A stretch of DNA of 64,000 bases. Origin: Amphimedon queenslandica. Its lineage: Eukaryota; Porifera; Demospongiae; Haplosclerida; Niphatidae. The position numbers were made by a program, and so were the translations under genes. The stretch covers positions 35,284 to 99,283 of the forward strand of contig NW_003546604.1 in NCBI RefSeq assembly GCF_000090795.2, given 5' to 3'. Shown piece after piece: positions 1-13,848 of the stretch (its first letter is position 1; every line of letters starts with the position of its first letter). The notes under the pieces were generated by a model. That model searched no databases and was not told the origin of the DNA. It worked only from the letters and a program-made list of their open reading frames with translations.

Positions 1-542
1 GTCACGATCACACTATTAAAGAACAGGCTTCCAGGAACTAACAGTAAAAATATTCATAGCACTAATTAAATACTAGCTGTCATTGTGCTATCATCCTTAA
101 TAAATTCATTATCCAGAGGCAAGCACTATTAATAGTAACTGCAGCATACAAACTATACAATGACTCATTGAGCAATAGAACATAGAGCAAGAAGGGAGAA
201 GAAGAAAAACAAGACAAGTCAAAAGCAATGGGTGGGCTTTTCTCTATTTTTAAAGAAAAGAAGGTAGGGTACCATGAATAATTTATAGTGTCAGCTATAC
301 CTACTCTTATTAATATTATCTTTAATTGTCTCAACTTATATTGTATAGCTGGGTGATTTGGAGGAGTAAAATTTTGAAGAATTGCTAAATTTTTGGTGAT
401 TGGAGGGTTTTAATTTGTGGCCCTGTGCCATTAAAAATGCACATTAATTTGCAAAAAAATTTCTCCCCTCCAAAATTACAATTATTTCTTATCTATACTC
501 CATATTACTGGCTATATGATATACTAACTCCTTCATTCACAG
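1..542. other. Left edge: intronic or intergenic sequence with MITE remnants
   Basis: I see no convincing exon here. A stretch at about 345-490 resembles the element family with the words ttggtgattg and gtgccatt that recurs at 1869, 9408, 11026 and 58480. A minus-strand open frame at 80-334 has no splice support and matches nothing I know. Confidence 0.4.
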
Positions 543-749
543 GATGTTGTCTGTACTGAATGCAAAAAAATTAAAAGAGCTCCAATTGATACCAATCCAA
601 ATCGTTTTGTTTGCTCCAGGTAAGAGTCCATACTACAGCATATAACGCCTTTATATTTTATTTTTCAAAGATGTTCATGGAACTGTAGTTATAGTGATGA
701 TATGGACATTATGGATGACGCTCTAGACATGCTAGATTTTTTAGATTAG
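543..749 (+). CDS. 3' end of an unrecognised zinc-ribbon-like protein (last two exons)
   Basis: Two exons can be read, 543-619 and 671-749, with acceptors at ttcacag and ttcaaag and a GTAAG donor between them. The reading frame is continuous across the splice and ends at TAG. The 51 residues start DVVCTECKKIKRAP, contain a second Cys pair in FVCSRCSWNC, and end in an acidic tail (DDMDIMDDALDMLDFLD). The two CxxC pairs about 20 residues apart suggest a small zinc ribbon at the C terminus. I do not recognise the family. Upstream exons lie before the window start or were not seen. The gene lies on the opposite strand and just past the last visible EPG5 exon, so it either sits in an EPG5 intron or EPG5 is cut short here. 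Confidence 0.55.
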
Positions 750-1084
750 CTGTAAACTTCGCTAAATATTATTAATTAGTTCAATGTGTTTTGCTAGTTA
801 TGCTAGTTGCTAAACTTTTTGCTACATGCATGTACATGTGCACCATGATGCTAGTTTACAAGTATACCCTATTGTTTCTTTACTCCTACCCATCTGGTTT
901 TATATTTCAATCTTTTTTATTAATATATTTTTTGCTAATCACGTTTTTATAAATTAAAATGGCGGATTACATCAAACCACAATGCCAAAGTGCTGTCTTT
1001 TTAAAAGTACAAGCAGGGTTTCCCCCAAAGCATGCTAAGTGAGCTAAACAGCATGAGCTTCATGAGCTGACAAGCACTACAATA

Positions 1085-1320
1085 CAGTACATGGCATTTG
1101 GAGCAACTTTAAAAATTCATAAAAAATCCAAATTTGATCGGAATCAGCTCAAAGTTGATAGACAACATAAGGACATGTTATGCATCAGAAAAAATTATAA
1201 AAACGTAGAAAATCTCTCATAGCCATTTTTGATTAAATTTGGCCTTTGGCCAGAGGCTATAGCCTTTGTAATTTTAAGCCACTTTAAAAATTCACAAAAA
1301 ATCCAAACTGGATCTGAATA
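1085..1320. repeat. Copy of a dispersed ~180-bp satellite-like repeat
   Basis: This stretch carries the words aattcataaaaaatccaaatt, gatagacaacataaggaca and aaaatctctcatag. In reverse complement and variant form they recur near 5240, 23050, 26400, 39240, 41090, 43330 and 62770. See the tandem copies at 39230-39790. Confidence 0.6.
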
Positions 1321-1381
1321 AGCTTGAAGTTAATTGATAGACAACACAAGGACACATACATGTAATAAGAAGTTGGCTTAC

Positions 1382-4300
1382 TTTACTAATTCTATTTATA
1401 GTAGAAGAATATAACGTTTTATTAGCATTAGCTCCAGGACTGGTTGAGTCATCAGTGAACTGATGGTACCAAAGATCAATGATAGAGAGAGCCACACCAC
1501 GATGAATACTGGGGGGAAGGACTAGGGAAGTAGAGCCAGCTGGCTGTAAAATAAAAATCAATAAAAATCAATAATAATAATAATAATAATTACATGCAAT
1601 ACTGTATAGCGGGTTTATTTCGAGGACAACAAATATCGCAAATTTTGCGGATTTTTGAAGATTTGCAAAATTATATTCCTTGAAAATCAATTTATACGGC
1701 ATAAGATGGCAGAAAAGTGGCAATTCACGAAAATTAATTTTGTGAACCTCCAGATACAGGCCATTCGCAAAAATTATTATCCTCAAAATAAACCCGCTAT
1801 ACGGTAATACAAGTGATAGTAATTAAGTATAGAGCTACATGTTGGACAAAAATTTTTGTGACATACCATATAGCAGGAAATTTTTTGAGAGTTAAATTTG
1901 GCAAATTGCTAAATTTTGGTGATTGTCCAATCTTAATGTGGCGAATTAGTAGCCATGTGCCATTGAGCATGTACATAATGGCTCAAAATGGCAGATTTCT
2001 ATTTTGGCAAATGGCTATCAAAAATGCCAAATTTGCCAAATTTGATTCCCTCATAAATTTCCTGCTATACAGTACTGTACCTCTTCTTCTTTGACTCCCC
2101 AGTTGAGTCCACTAATAATGACCTTAGCGATGAGGTGTTGGGGTGAGGTGAGTGTACTGGATACTAGCCACTCCCTCACTAGTGTGATATCATGTACTGA
2201 AGGGAGCCAGAGCTGAAGGGGGAGCTCTTTGAATAATAAGATACAATTCTAAATAAAACAAAAATACAATAAACAAACAAACAAAATAAATAAATAAATA
2301 ATTATTACGCTAATACATGTACCGTATTTGCTCGATTAAACGCCCGGGCGTTTATTTCTTAACAGGAAAAAAATCAGGTAAAAAAAAAACAAAAAAAGCC
2401 TCTAGTGGATTGGAACCCACAACCTTCTTGCATTCCAAACTGTATTACAACTGTTAGGCTATCTGGCACAATCTAAATCCTGAGGCACATATACTGGGTA
2501 AAATATGCGTATCTATAGTTAGAAAATATTTGTCATCAGTGTTTATTTAAGGTTACGGGATACCTTTCTAACCGTAAATCTTTCGATCCTTAAAATTAAA
2601 AATGTAATTTTAAAAAGTGGGTGGGACTCACGAGTTATCATTGGCTTATCTATTTATGGCTATGCGCTGCCCTGCGTTAAAAGGAATGGACTTTTATAAA
2701 TCAAAAATAAGCTCAACTGGGCCATATTTCACATGGTTCTCCAAGTAAATATTTTGCTAAGTTTGATATCTAGGTCGTGTCGTGGCATTCTTTTGGCTGG
2801 ACTTAGTAGAAACGGAGATAGTCACACCATAGATCTATTTGGCGGCCATTTTAGTGCGTTTTTCAGCATTCTTGACTGATTTTCTGAGGTTAAAAAGAAA
2901 GAAAGCAAAAAATCTCATCGTGACGACCTTCATTTTTGCCTCAAGAAGAGCTACCATTTGTTTTAGAGACTTTTGTTGTTCAGGACTGGAGATTTTTGAT
3001 TTATAAGTGTTTATAATTAACCCAGCCTATATCAAGTACAGTCATTCTGTATAAGATGAACAGATGACCTTATATAAGAAATAAATCATTAAAAATGATA
3101 GTAGTAATGAAAGAAGTGTCATTTTTAAAAAAATAACAAATGAAAAAACAATTGACTACAGCTAATTAATTATTCATAAACTGTATCCCGTAACCTTAAG
3201 CAGGGAGTTTATTCGAGCAAATACATGTATGTATACTGTACTTTATTTTTTGTTATTTTTACCTGCATGATTCAAATAAATAAATAATAAAAAACAAACA
3301 AATAAATAAATAAACAGTAATCAAAATTTGAGTATGAGCCAAAGTGGAAAGAGAAAGGGGAATAAATTACTATATACTAAGAAGTTCATTTTTAATTTGT
3401 ATTACATGTACATGTAAATCCTATACTCATTTCATTGCTTTATGTGCATAATTATTATACAAATATGGAATTGGCTCTTGGCTTCAGCTTTTTCTTAGTA
3501 ATAATCCAATTACCAGTAAATGACATTATTAATATTGAGTTTCTGTGATGCCTTAATTCATCATATTAACAATTAATCGTTCTAATTCACTAAAATTATT
3601 CACATAATGATCAATTCAACTCGAAGTTATGTACAAATTAACTATTGCTGTAGACCCATTAATAATCACTGTATATATAACTGTTTTAACCATTAGCTTA
3701 ATCTTGTTACAGTTAATGGACATAACTATGACTGTCAATGTGCAAAATTGTTAAAACTAATCGAAGTTAACATACCCACCATTCCAAAAGCGTTAAACAT
3801 AAAAGTTGTTAAATGATTTATGGGTTCACAGTACTGCAAATCTTTCGATCTACATGTATCTTTTATAGTAACAAAGATGCAATATAATACATTGCTATAG
3901 TTGTGTTGGTGCTACTGGTACTGTATAGGCTCTATATATTTTGCGGGTATAAAATTTCGGAATTCAGCTACATTTTTGTACTCACAAATAAAAATTTTTG
4001 CAATTTTTAATGCAATTACCACACCTACTATAAAATCAGCACGCTATTTTGCGGATTTTAATTTCACAAATTTTTCCAAAACACAAAAAATCGCAAAATT
4101 GAATCCCCGCAAAATATAATGGTCTATATCGTATCTCACCTCTCCAGCCTCATCCACGTGTTTCCTAGTCTCTTCTAGTAGGACTGACATTATGAAGGGA
4201 TGGACACGAGCTACAGAGTCCAGTAACGTGTGACCTGATCTGCTGTAAGCATCACGAGCATACTCCTCAACCTGTGTCAACTATACAGAGGACAAATACA

Positions 4301-4753
4301 TGTAATAATAATAATAATATTAAACTATTGTTATTATTATTTTTATCTTTTGTTCTTATAATAAATCCTACTTAGTAACGCTACTGCGTTACTAGTAATG
4401 ATAATACTAATAATAATGTTTAATTAATCACTATTATAATTAATTTCTTATTTGTACTCAGTTCAAAGTGTCATAGATGGCACACTGACAATCCCTAAAT
4501 AGAAGCCTTTTTCATAAAAGCTTGTCTCAATCAGAAGCCACGGGCCAAAAGATAAGGCTATACATATACATGTACATGCCCTAAGAAAATACAACAGTGC
4601 GTAAATGTACATACAGATACATGTACATACATGTACATGTACATCAAATATAGATCACTCAAACGGAATCCTTTGTCCAAATTAAAAATGAAATAAAAAC
4701 AATGGCTTCTATTGAGAATATATTACAGTACCCAAAACTGCAGCACTGGTACA

Positions 4754-4801
<48 letters not shown>

Positions 4802-7800
4802 TACTTGGAATATTTCTTGTGCTACAAAATTAATAAATTCTTTTTCCTCTTCCTTCTCTCCATCTCTGGATCTGGCCATGTTGACAAATGTTGTTAGTAA
4901 AAATATAACCTCAGAAGTAAAGGTCTTCATTAGGATATCAACAAACTTCGCATGACATAAAGACCCTAAGAAGAAATAATAAATAAATATAGTCACCATA
5001 AATAGTTTAATAATACATGTAAGAATTACATGTACATGTACATACAGTATACTAGACAAAGTAAAATGTAAGTAGCAAACCTCAGCTACTATGTAGCAAT
5101 GCATTTATATAGGGCACTGGAGCTTTCAAAGGCTAAGATATATCCAGTACAATCTTAATTACATGTACATGTATATAATACATGTACAGTTACTGCTTTT
5201 ATCCAAAGGGCTGGCATGAGTCATGGGATTTGTCAGAGGCATAAAGCTCATATCTTTCTAAAAAACTTAGGCAACTTCTATGCTCATAACTGGAAAATTA
5301 TTTGTTGGAAACAGCTTAGACTTTCTACATAGCATAAGGACATCAATATGTATCAGAAAATGTAATAAAAAATGAAGATATTCTCTCCAAGTCATTTTAA
5401 GAGGGATGCCAAAACATCACATCAAACCCTACATGTATTTCTGTCTTTACATCAATACAGTACAACAAATGTATACATGTACATATTATATTATACTAAA
5501 TATTACCTCTAATAGATTGTATAATGTCAGGTACATTCTCTGGTATTAGATCAAGGTCAGTTCTATCCATTAGTACACTGCCCCTCCTCTCCCTCCCATC
5601 ATTACCAGTGTCCCTATGTGATGCCACCTGATAGTGGTAGAGTGTCCACAGTATCTTCCATAGTGTGAGTCCTGATATTGAACCATAGGGCATGTCTGCC
5701 ATGAACTGCCATGCACCCAATCTTAGAAGTAAAGAGAAAAAAAATGAATGTCAATAAGTTAATCTACATGTACTTATGTATTTACACAAGTAATATCTTG
5801 CTCTCTTTTCCTTCACCCCCCCTCTCTCTCTCCCTCCCTTTTTCCCTCTCTCTCCCTCCCTCCCCCTCTCCTTTTCTCCCTCCCTCCCCCTCTCCTTTTC
5901 TCCCTCCCTCCCTCTCCCTCCCTCTCTCTCTCTCTTCCCTTTTTTCCTAATTCCTTCTCTCTCTAATTTTCTCTCCCTCCCTCCCCCTCACTTATGAGCT
6001 GTTAGTATCCATTGTGTAGCTCTCAATACAAACTGATCAAACTCTATCTGGAGTCTCTCCAACGAGTACCTAAGTACAGGGTCTTCCCCACTGGGCATGC
6101 AACTCATAGTGTCCCCAGCCGACAGTTTCAATGCTTTATAAGAGGACCAGTGATCGGCCACATATTGCACTGTCTGTCGTATGGTTCTTCCAACTTGCTT
6201 GATGAACTCTTTGTACGAAGAGTGTCTCAATATTGAGAATATGCGACCAAACAAGCGAATGAGACAAGTGCAGAATGAGATGAACTGTAACATTTGGTAG
6301 CTGCTTATGTGCGAGATTGCATACTGACCTGGGAAAGGAGGCAGAGAGAGGTACTGTAATATTGATACTTAATTTTATTAAAATAGGAATCAAGCTTTAT
6401 GTATTAAAATCTTCATGTTTACAAACACAGATCAAGTATGTACTATATGTTCCAAATGTGTTTGACTGTGTGCAAACTTAAATTCTGTGCATCATACTTT
6501 GGTACACTACAATTAAAATATTCACTTTATATATAATATATGTACATGTACATCACAGGAAAATACATGTAACACACATATAACAATAATTAATGCATGA
6601 ATAAAAAAATATAATCATAAATGTACATGTACATGTAGATCCTTGTTTACCTTCTCTGGCGTTAAGTAAACATTTAAATACGTCAGTTATGGGGAACTGG
6701 TCGAGTATTGATATGAAGTCGGACTCATTCAACATCAAGTGATGTACCTCATCACTAGCACTGGAATCCTATAGGAGAGACACATGTAGAGAGGATAAGG
6801 ATGCACATGTTGCACATGTACATGTACATGTGCATGTCAGAGATGGGGTAATATGTAATAATAGTAATGTATAGTGCAAAATTTTCGAGGGCTGTAAATT
6901 TTGCAAATTTCGAAATTTTTTGAAGATTCAATATTTGCCCAAATTACTTCCACAAAAATCAAATTGCTACAAAACAAGATAGCAGGTGACATAAATTCGC
7001 AAAAAATAAATTGCAAAATAAATTTTTAGGCAAATTCACAAAATTTATAGCTCTTGAAAATTTTGCACTGTACAGAATAGTAATCGAGATACAGTGGACT
7101 GAAATAGTAATTTGATAGTACCGGTCATAACAAGCTATATTTTTACAAGTAATACAGTGATGGAAATATAATCTTTTTGTCTGTAATCGACACCATTCCT
7201 GGTACATGTGCATGTGCATATAAAGTGAAGTATTTTTGCTATAATATAAGAAGAGGAAACAGGATACAGTGGACACAGGTGAGTGAAATTACTAATAATG
7301 TGTAAATAAAGAGGATATTACATAATACAACAAATTAATACACACAATAAGATAATAATCATTAACGTATATCACATATCATTCTTGATAATGAAACACA
7401 ACATGTATCACTTTAACATGTACATGTACATGTACATGTATATACTCTAACATAGAGAGATAGTGTAACTAGATATGTATGCATAGTGCACGTGTATGTG
7501 TGTGTGTGTGCGTGTGTGTACGTGTGTGTGTGTGTGTGTACGTGTGTGTGGAGTAAAGGAAGTGCCAATGATACTGCTGTAATTGATATTAGTAAGAAAT
7601 AATCAATTAGCACGAAACAAACAAACACATGATATATGTACACGTATGTAACAAAAACTTATGTCTATACTGTGTTATTTTAAATCATTGTTTTGTATTA
7701 TAAATATAACCTTAGTCATTACTACATCATATTGCATCACATTACATCATCACCAGACTATATTGAAATTCATTGAGGAATGGAACTAAGGAATTAACCC

Positions 7801-7880
7801 TAAGACACAACACAACACTACTAAATACAAGTAATAATAATAACATTGATGATCCTGATAAAATAATAATAATAATAATG

Positions 7881-7932
<52 letters not shown>

Positions 7933-10399
7933 TAATAGTTAATACATACAGATATGCTACATGCAAATACATGCACAACTGTCTACATAGTGTATACTTA
8001 TAACATAATACTGTATAGTAGTGGGGAATTAATACATGTATTAATTGCAGTGATTATCCACCAACACAACTTTGCTTCATTCTGAGCAATTTCAGTGACA
8101 CTTAATTGGCTGCTAAATTGCTAACATTATAAATCCAGCAATTAGAATTTTTTAGCAAAAAATTGTCAAATTTTGTATAACTCTATCCAATATTTCTGGT
8201 TGCATGGTAAATACCCAATAAATAATTAAATAAAACAATAAATAAAATTCTGTCTACCTGCCCTTCATCTTCCTCCACAAAGGTCCAAGGTTGTGATTCC
8301 TGTCTATCCACACCCTCTCCTCCTCCTCCTCCTCCTGTCGCTGGCCGAGGGGAAGAAAAGAAAGAGAGGAACTCCTCCCTCCCGCTAAATACATGTACAT
8401 GTATGCATGTAGAGAATTAGTCATAACACGTGATAGCTAGTACATGCAACTAAACTGCACTAATGTATTATAGAATGCCACAAGGTTTTGGCATGAATTA
8501 ATCTTATTTACATGTACATGTATGTATAATTATAGGTTTTGGTATAAATTAATCTTATTTAAAATTATTATTTTCCATAAAATCAAATGGCAATACATGT
8601 CAGTATGTACTATGTACATGTACATGTGATTAAAAGGAGTGATTCCATTTTATTATTAACATACATTATAGGTTGGAATAATGTGGAGAGCATTGTGATC
8701 CAGTGATCAATGATGGGACCGTCCCACGTGTAATCCTGGGACGATAGCTTCCATTCCATAGAAACACCATTTCCTAATTCAATAAATAAATAAATTAATA
8801 AATAATTAATTAATTAATCACAATGCTACATGTACATGGCACATTTCTATTAAAATTCAGTAAGTAAATATGGGCATTGACAGAGTTAATTAAAAAAAAA
8901 AAAATGAAAAATTTAAGTGTTAAATAAAGAGAAAAAAAAGTCTGCGACACTGGCGATTCCTAGGCGGTCACCCATCCAAGTACTAAGCCGGCCCGACGTT
9001 GCTTAACTTCAGTGTTCAGATGGGAACTGGTGCTTTCAACGTGGTATGGCCGCAGACATTAGCTGCTTCATTTCTTGGGAATAAATACATTATTATAAAA
9101 GGCTTGGACTACATTGTATATGTACCCCAGACTATCAACAAAGTCTCTGTTTTTTAAACTACTACTCAACCAGAAAAAAATACAGAAGAACATCTCTTAA
9201 TGGACACTTTCTATAGCATACACCTCCATTTAATGGACAGCACCTAGTGTACCAAATTACATTCCTTACTGTATAAATTAACCTCTACATAAAGGACACC
9301 TCTGTATAACAGAGACACTTTCTTGTCCCAAAATGTCCATTATACAGAGGCTAATATCATCTCAAACTTTCCCACTATACACCTATACATATTATATACA
9401 CTTATATTGGAGAGACTAAAATTTGGCAAATTGCTAAACTTTGGTGATTGGTGAATTTTTGGCAACGTGCGCATGCGTATAATGGCTCAAAATGGCAGAT
9501 TCTCATTTTGGCGAATGGCTATCAAAATGCCAAATTCAATTCCTCCAAAACTTCCTGTATAAGGTAGTATAAGGGCAGATGATACAGAATATCTAAAAAA
9601 AGGTTCTTACTGTCATGATTATTGTTATTTTGTCTCACGACTCCTTTATATTGCAGAGGTGATAAAGGTTGGATATAACCAATGGCCCATTGGCCCACAC
9701 CAGGGGGACACCTCAATATGTGATTAAGAACAAACTGGTGATCTGGTAAGGAAGCAACCCTCAACAACGCTGCTATCTAATAATAAATAAATAAATAATA
9801 AACAAAAATATCTACACTTGTAATTAGATAAGTGGAAGGCACTATATGCATATACAGCATTGAGGACAGTATAATGCAGTAAACATGTGTACATGTACAT
9901 TATACATACATGTATATATTAATGCAAAAGGATTAAGTGTACTTAATGTACATGTATGTATGCACTTTGGGAACATACAAGTATAGTTACATTAATGAGC
10001 TTAAATATGTACACACAATGTCACACATTTAAAAAACACACTCAATAAAAGTAAACAAAAACAGTTAGCTCTAATGCTGCAGTACATGTACACAGAAGTA
10101 GCTATAGCTCACTAGTGTATTGAGCCAGTTGCGACAGCTTGATGTAAACTGTTGGTCTCTGGATGGCCTTCTCTCAAATATGAACAAGACTGATATACAG
10201 GATCTTAACTCATAAGTGTAATCATCCATTGAACCAGGGGGTACATATGGGATATAACCTTTAGAGGGGAAAGGAGGGAGAGAGGGAGAGAGAGGGAGAG
10301 AGAGAGGGAGGGAGAGGGAGAGAGAGGGAGGGAGAGAGAGAGGGAGAGGGAGAGGGAGAGAGAGGGAGAGGGAGAGAGAGGGAGGGAGAGAGAGAGGGA

Positions 10400-10455
<56 letters not shown>

Positions 10456-10744
10456 TATTGATGTAGGAATTTAAGATATGAATTGTACATTATGATAAAA
10501 ATTAAGGCTCAGGATAAATTAAAGGGTGGGAGAGAGAAAAGAATGAAGAGGATAGAGTAGGAGTGAGAGAGGAGAGGGAGGACAAAAGCATAAAATAAAG
10601 GAGATACAAATGAGTGAGCAGCAACAAAGCAAACACCAATTAGTATCACTGTTCCTCATTCACTAGAATCACTACCAGCAATCATGCATGTGAACAAACA
10701 CATAAGCAAAGACATAAAAATAATTAAGAAAACATAGACATATC

Positions 10745-10801
<57 letters not shown>

Positions 10802-11617
10802 TGTTGTTGTTGTTTACCTGTGATAGGAGCTGTCTGTGGCATATCAGCTAATTCTGGCATAGAGTTGATTAACTGGTGAATGTAAAACTCAACGTGTATG
10901 TAAGCTAATTGTGCAGAGTAGGATAACATGGTGTACTCCTGGAGGAACAGAAAACAACAATAACAAGAAGGAAATAAAAATAGAGGGAAAAGGAGATAGT
11001 GTACAAGATGATTTATTGGCAAGAGTACTATTTGGATAATTTGCCTGTGGAAGTTAATTGGTGAATTTTACATTGGCGATTTTGTGCCACGTGCCATTGA
11101 GCATGCTCAAATTAAAACAAAATGGCAGATTTTATATTGGTGATTTCTTCATAAAACCACCAATTGCCAATATTAATTCCTCACTGATAAATCATCTTGT
11201 ACGGTACATAAAGTAAATAATAATATCAATCCTTTAATTTCTCTTAATGTATATACATGTGTATAATGTACATGCAGTATACCTCTTGTAAAGCAGTTTT
11301 TATTGATTTGAGATTATCTTCAGTTCTAAAAACAGCATCAGCATCAAGCTGAGCAAACTTATGTGAGTGACTGTGACTAATGCTCTTGCCATCTGCACAC
11401 CTTCCCTAAAATAAATAAATAAAAATAATAATAATAATAAATAAATAATAACAGTAATAATAACCTACCCCTAACTTAATTTTATCTATTGTGAACATTC
11501 AGCATTGTATGACTTAAATTATTTTATTGTATTTTTATTTGCCTCAACTCTTTTGTCTTTTTCTCTCATTTATTATTATTATTATTAACAGTAATAATAA
11601 TAATAATGATAATGATA

Positions 11618-11664
<47 letters not shown>

Positions 11665-13809
11665 TAATAATAATAATAAATAATATGATTTCCTCTTTCA
11701 ACTCTAATTCTTCCTACTTTGTAATAACAAGATAATAATAATAACAACGATAAGAATACAAGTATTAGTATTACATGCCCATGCATGGGGCATGGGGCAT
11801 GTCTGCTGTACAACTACATCAAGACATGTGTGTAAAAATGCAGACACAATGAGATCACAAAAGGTAACAATGAAACCTATTCCTCTCTCACCCTCCCCCT
11901 CCCTCCCTCTCTCTCATTTATAGTACATGTACATATACTGACAGACATATGCATGTACATACTGATATGATTAATTAATTAAATTAATTGTATAAGTTAT
12001 TGTTATTGCATTAGAATTATTACATTAGAACTGATTCTCTTGTCGGTAATGGTCCATATCATATCATTGTTCTTTGAATAATCCTTTTTTAAATTCTGAA
12101 AGAGGGAGAGAGAGGGAGGGAGGGAGGGAGGGAGGGGGGAGGTAGGGAGGGGGGAGGTAGGGAGGAGGGAGGGAGGGAGAGAGGGAGGGAGGGAGAGAGA
12201 GAGAAAGGGAGAGAGATGGGAAGCATAAATATAAATAATTATACATAAATGTTTATACCTGTAGCTTTCCTTCAGCCGCTTTTGAAGACAGTCTTGCTTT
12301 CAAGTATTGTTTCAATAGCTCATACAGAGGATGGCTATCCTGTTGACTTTCCTAATAAACAAATGGACATGCCAGCAAATTTAGCATTTCCAAATAAACT
12401 ACAATTGAAAGAATCACTCCCTAAATATATAGAGGAACTTCTGGATAAACTTTGGAATTCATCATTTTTCATTATAGACACACTATACAGAATCTTATAC
12501 TTTACAATTCTTTCATTTTGTTTCGAGTTTCAATGTATGTAAGTTCAGAACACACACAACTATACATACTGCATTAGATCAATGGACTAGCTGCTACAAT
12601 GGCTTTACTTTAGAGCCAAAACCAGGCACATGTACATGCATGTACATATACATGTAATATACTCATGTATCTCAATGCATTTATACACAATTATACACAG
12701 GTATAATGTACATGTATGCTAGCTGCCTCCTGTGTACATGTACGTGTACATGTACATTGATTGCTTACTTTGATGAAGTTATCAATAAATTCTGTATTAG
12801 CTCCTAACTGTGGGTTAGGATACAGAAGAGAGAGATCTTCTTCAGAGTAAGGAATTAACACTGACTCTGTCACTGATGAAGCTGAGAGAGAGAGAGGGGG
12901 GGAGAGGGAGGGAGTTAAGTGAATGCAGGAAGGAGTGAGCTGGTCATTTAAAAATTAAAATTCCAAACACAATCAGTAACAAGAACAAAACTGCAAACAT
13001 AAAAATGCAAGGAAACGAAACAAAAAGCAACAAAATAATTAAATTTACTACTACACAAATCACACACACAATTGAGTTACATGAATGCAACAAATAACAC
13101 AAGGGCATATTACATACATACCAATCCACAAAAACACAAAGTTATGTTACCTGCTATAAGGCTATCCAGTGTAGGGTACATCAGAGTAGGGGGAGCAGTA
13201 GGCAATACAGTCTCTTCACTAGGAGGTGCAAATACAGCTGGTTCTTCCAATACCTCTTCTACAGCTACAGTAGTAGTATTTACATTCTGTACATGTACAT
13301 GTGCCCCGGTATCTACATGTATTTCAGTATTAGCTTCAATATTAGATTCGTTTTCTACTGTGGTAGCTCCTTCATTGCTTAGTACATCACTGGTGGTAGT
13401 AGGAGGAGGTGCTTCAGGTGTGATGTCAACTAGCAATGGAACATTATCAACTCTTACTCCATCACTAGCAGTCTCAATGGTCAATTCATTAGTTAACTGA
13501 ATGGCATCCGGTAAAACATCAACAGAATCTTTGCAATGTTCCTCGGGCAAATTCTCAAGATTTTGTTGAGTTTGATTCGGTGCAACATCGAACTGGATCA
13601 GATCATCATCACCTTCATTAGTGGTAGCAGTAGCCACTACTGGCTCCTGTACTACTGGTTCTTGTATTGCTGGTTCTTGTACTACTGGTGGGGTTGACTC
13701 ATCAAATATATCAATGACTGGTAGAGTAGGCAGATCAGGAGGCGACAGGAGAGAGGGAGAGGAAGGAGGAAGAACATGATGGGTACCAGTGGACTCTGAA
13801 TCATTAGTC

Positions 13810-13848
<39 letters not shown>

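Larger units (their letters stand above)
2324..3223. mobile_element. Composite element: outer inverted-repeat transposon interrupted by a TTAA MITE
   Basis: The outer ends are gtatttgctcgattaaac on the left and gtttattcgagcaaatac on the right, a near-perfect inverted pair. Inside are a tRNA-like stretch (2398-2475) and a second complete element (2551-3195). No transposase ORF is visible. Confidence 0.7.

Noticed and set aside
80-334. Minus-strand 84-codon frame as a further EPG5 exon
   Set aside because: No match to the expected EPG5 segment and no convincing splice sites.
5711-5950. Ser/Pro/Leu-rich open frame
   Set aside because: Translation of a CT-rich intronic tract; similar frames at 12064-12246, 16663-16851, 36065-36268, 42213-42455 and 43103-43288.
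7742-8003. Open frames on both strands with poly-Ile or poly-Asn
   Set aside because: They are translations of an (ATA)n microsatellite; the same holds at 4709-5104, 10672-11022 and 11544-11813 outside the EPG5 exons.
13072-13500. 142-codon plus-strand frame
   Set aside because: It is the shadow of EPG5 exon 3, which has family support, matching splice sites and phase on the minus strand.
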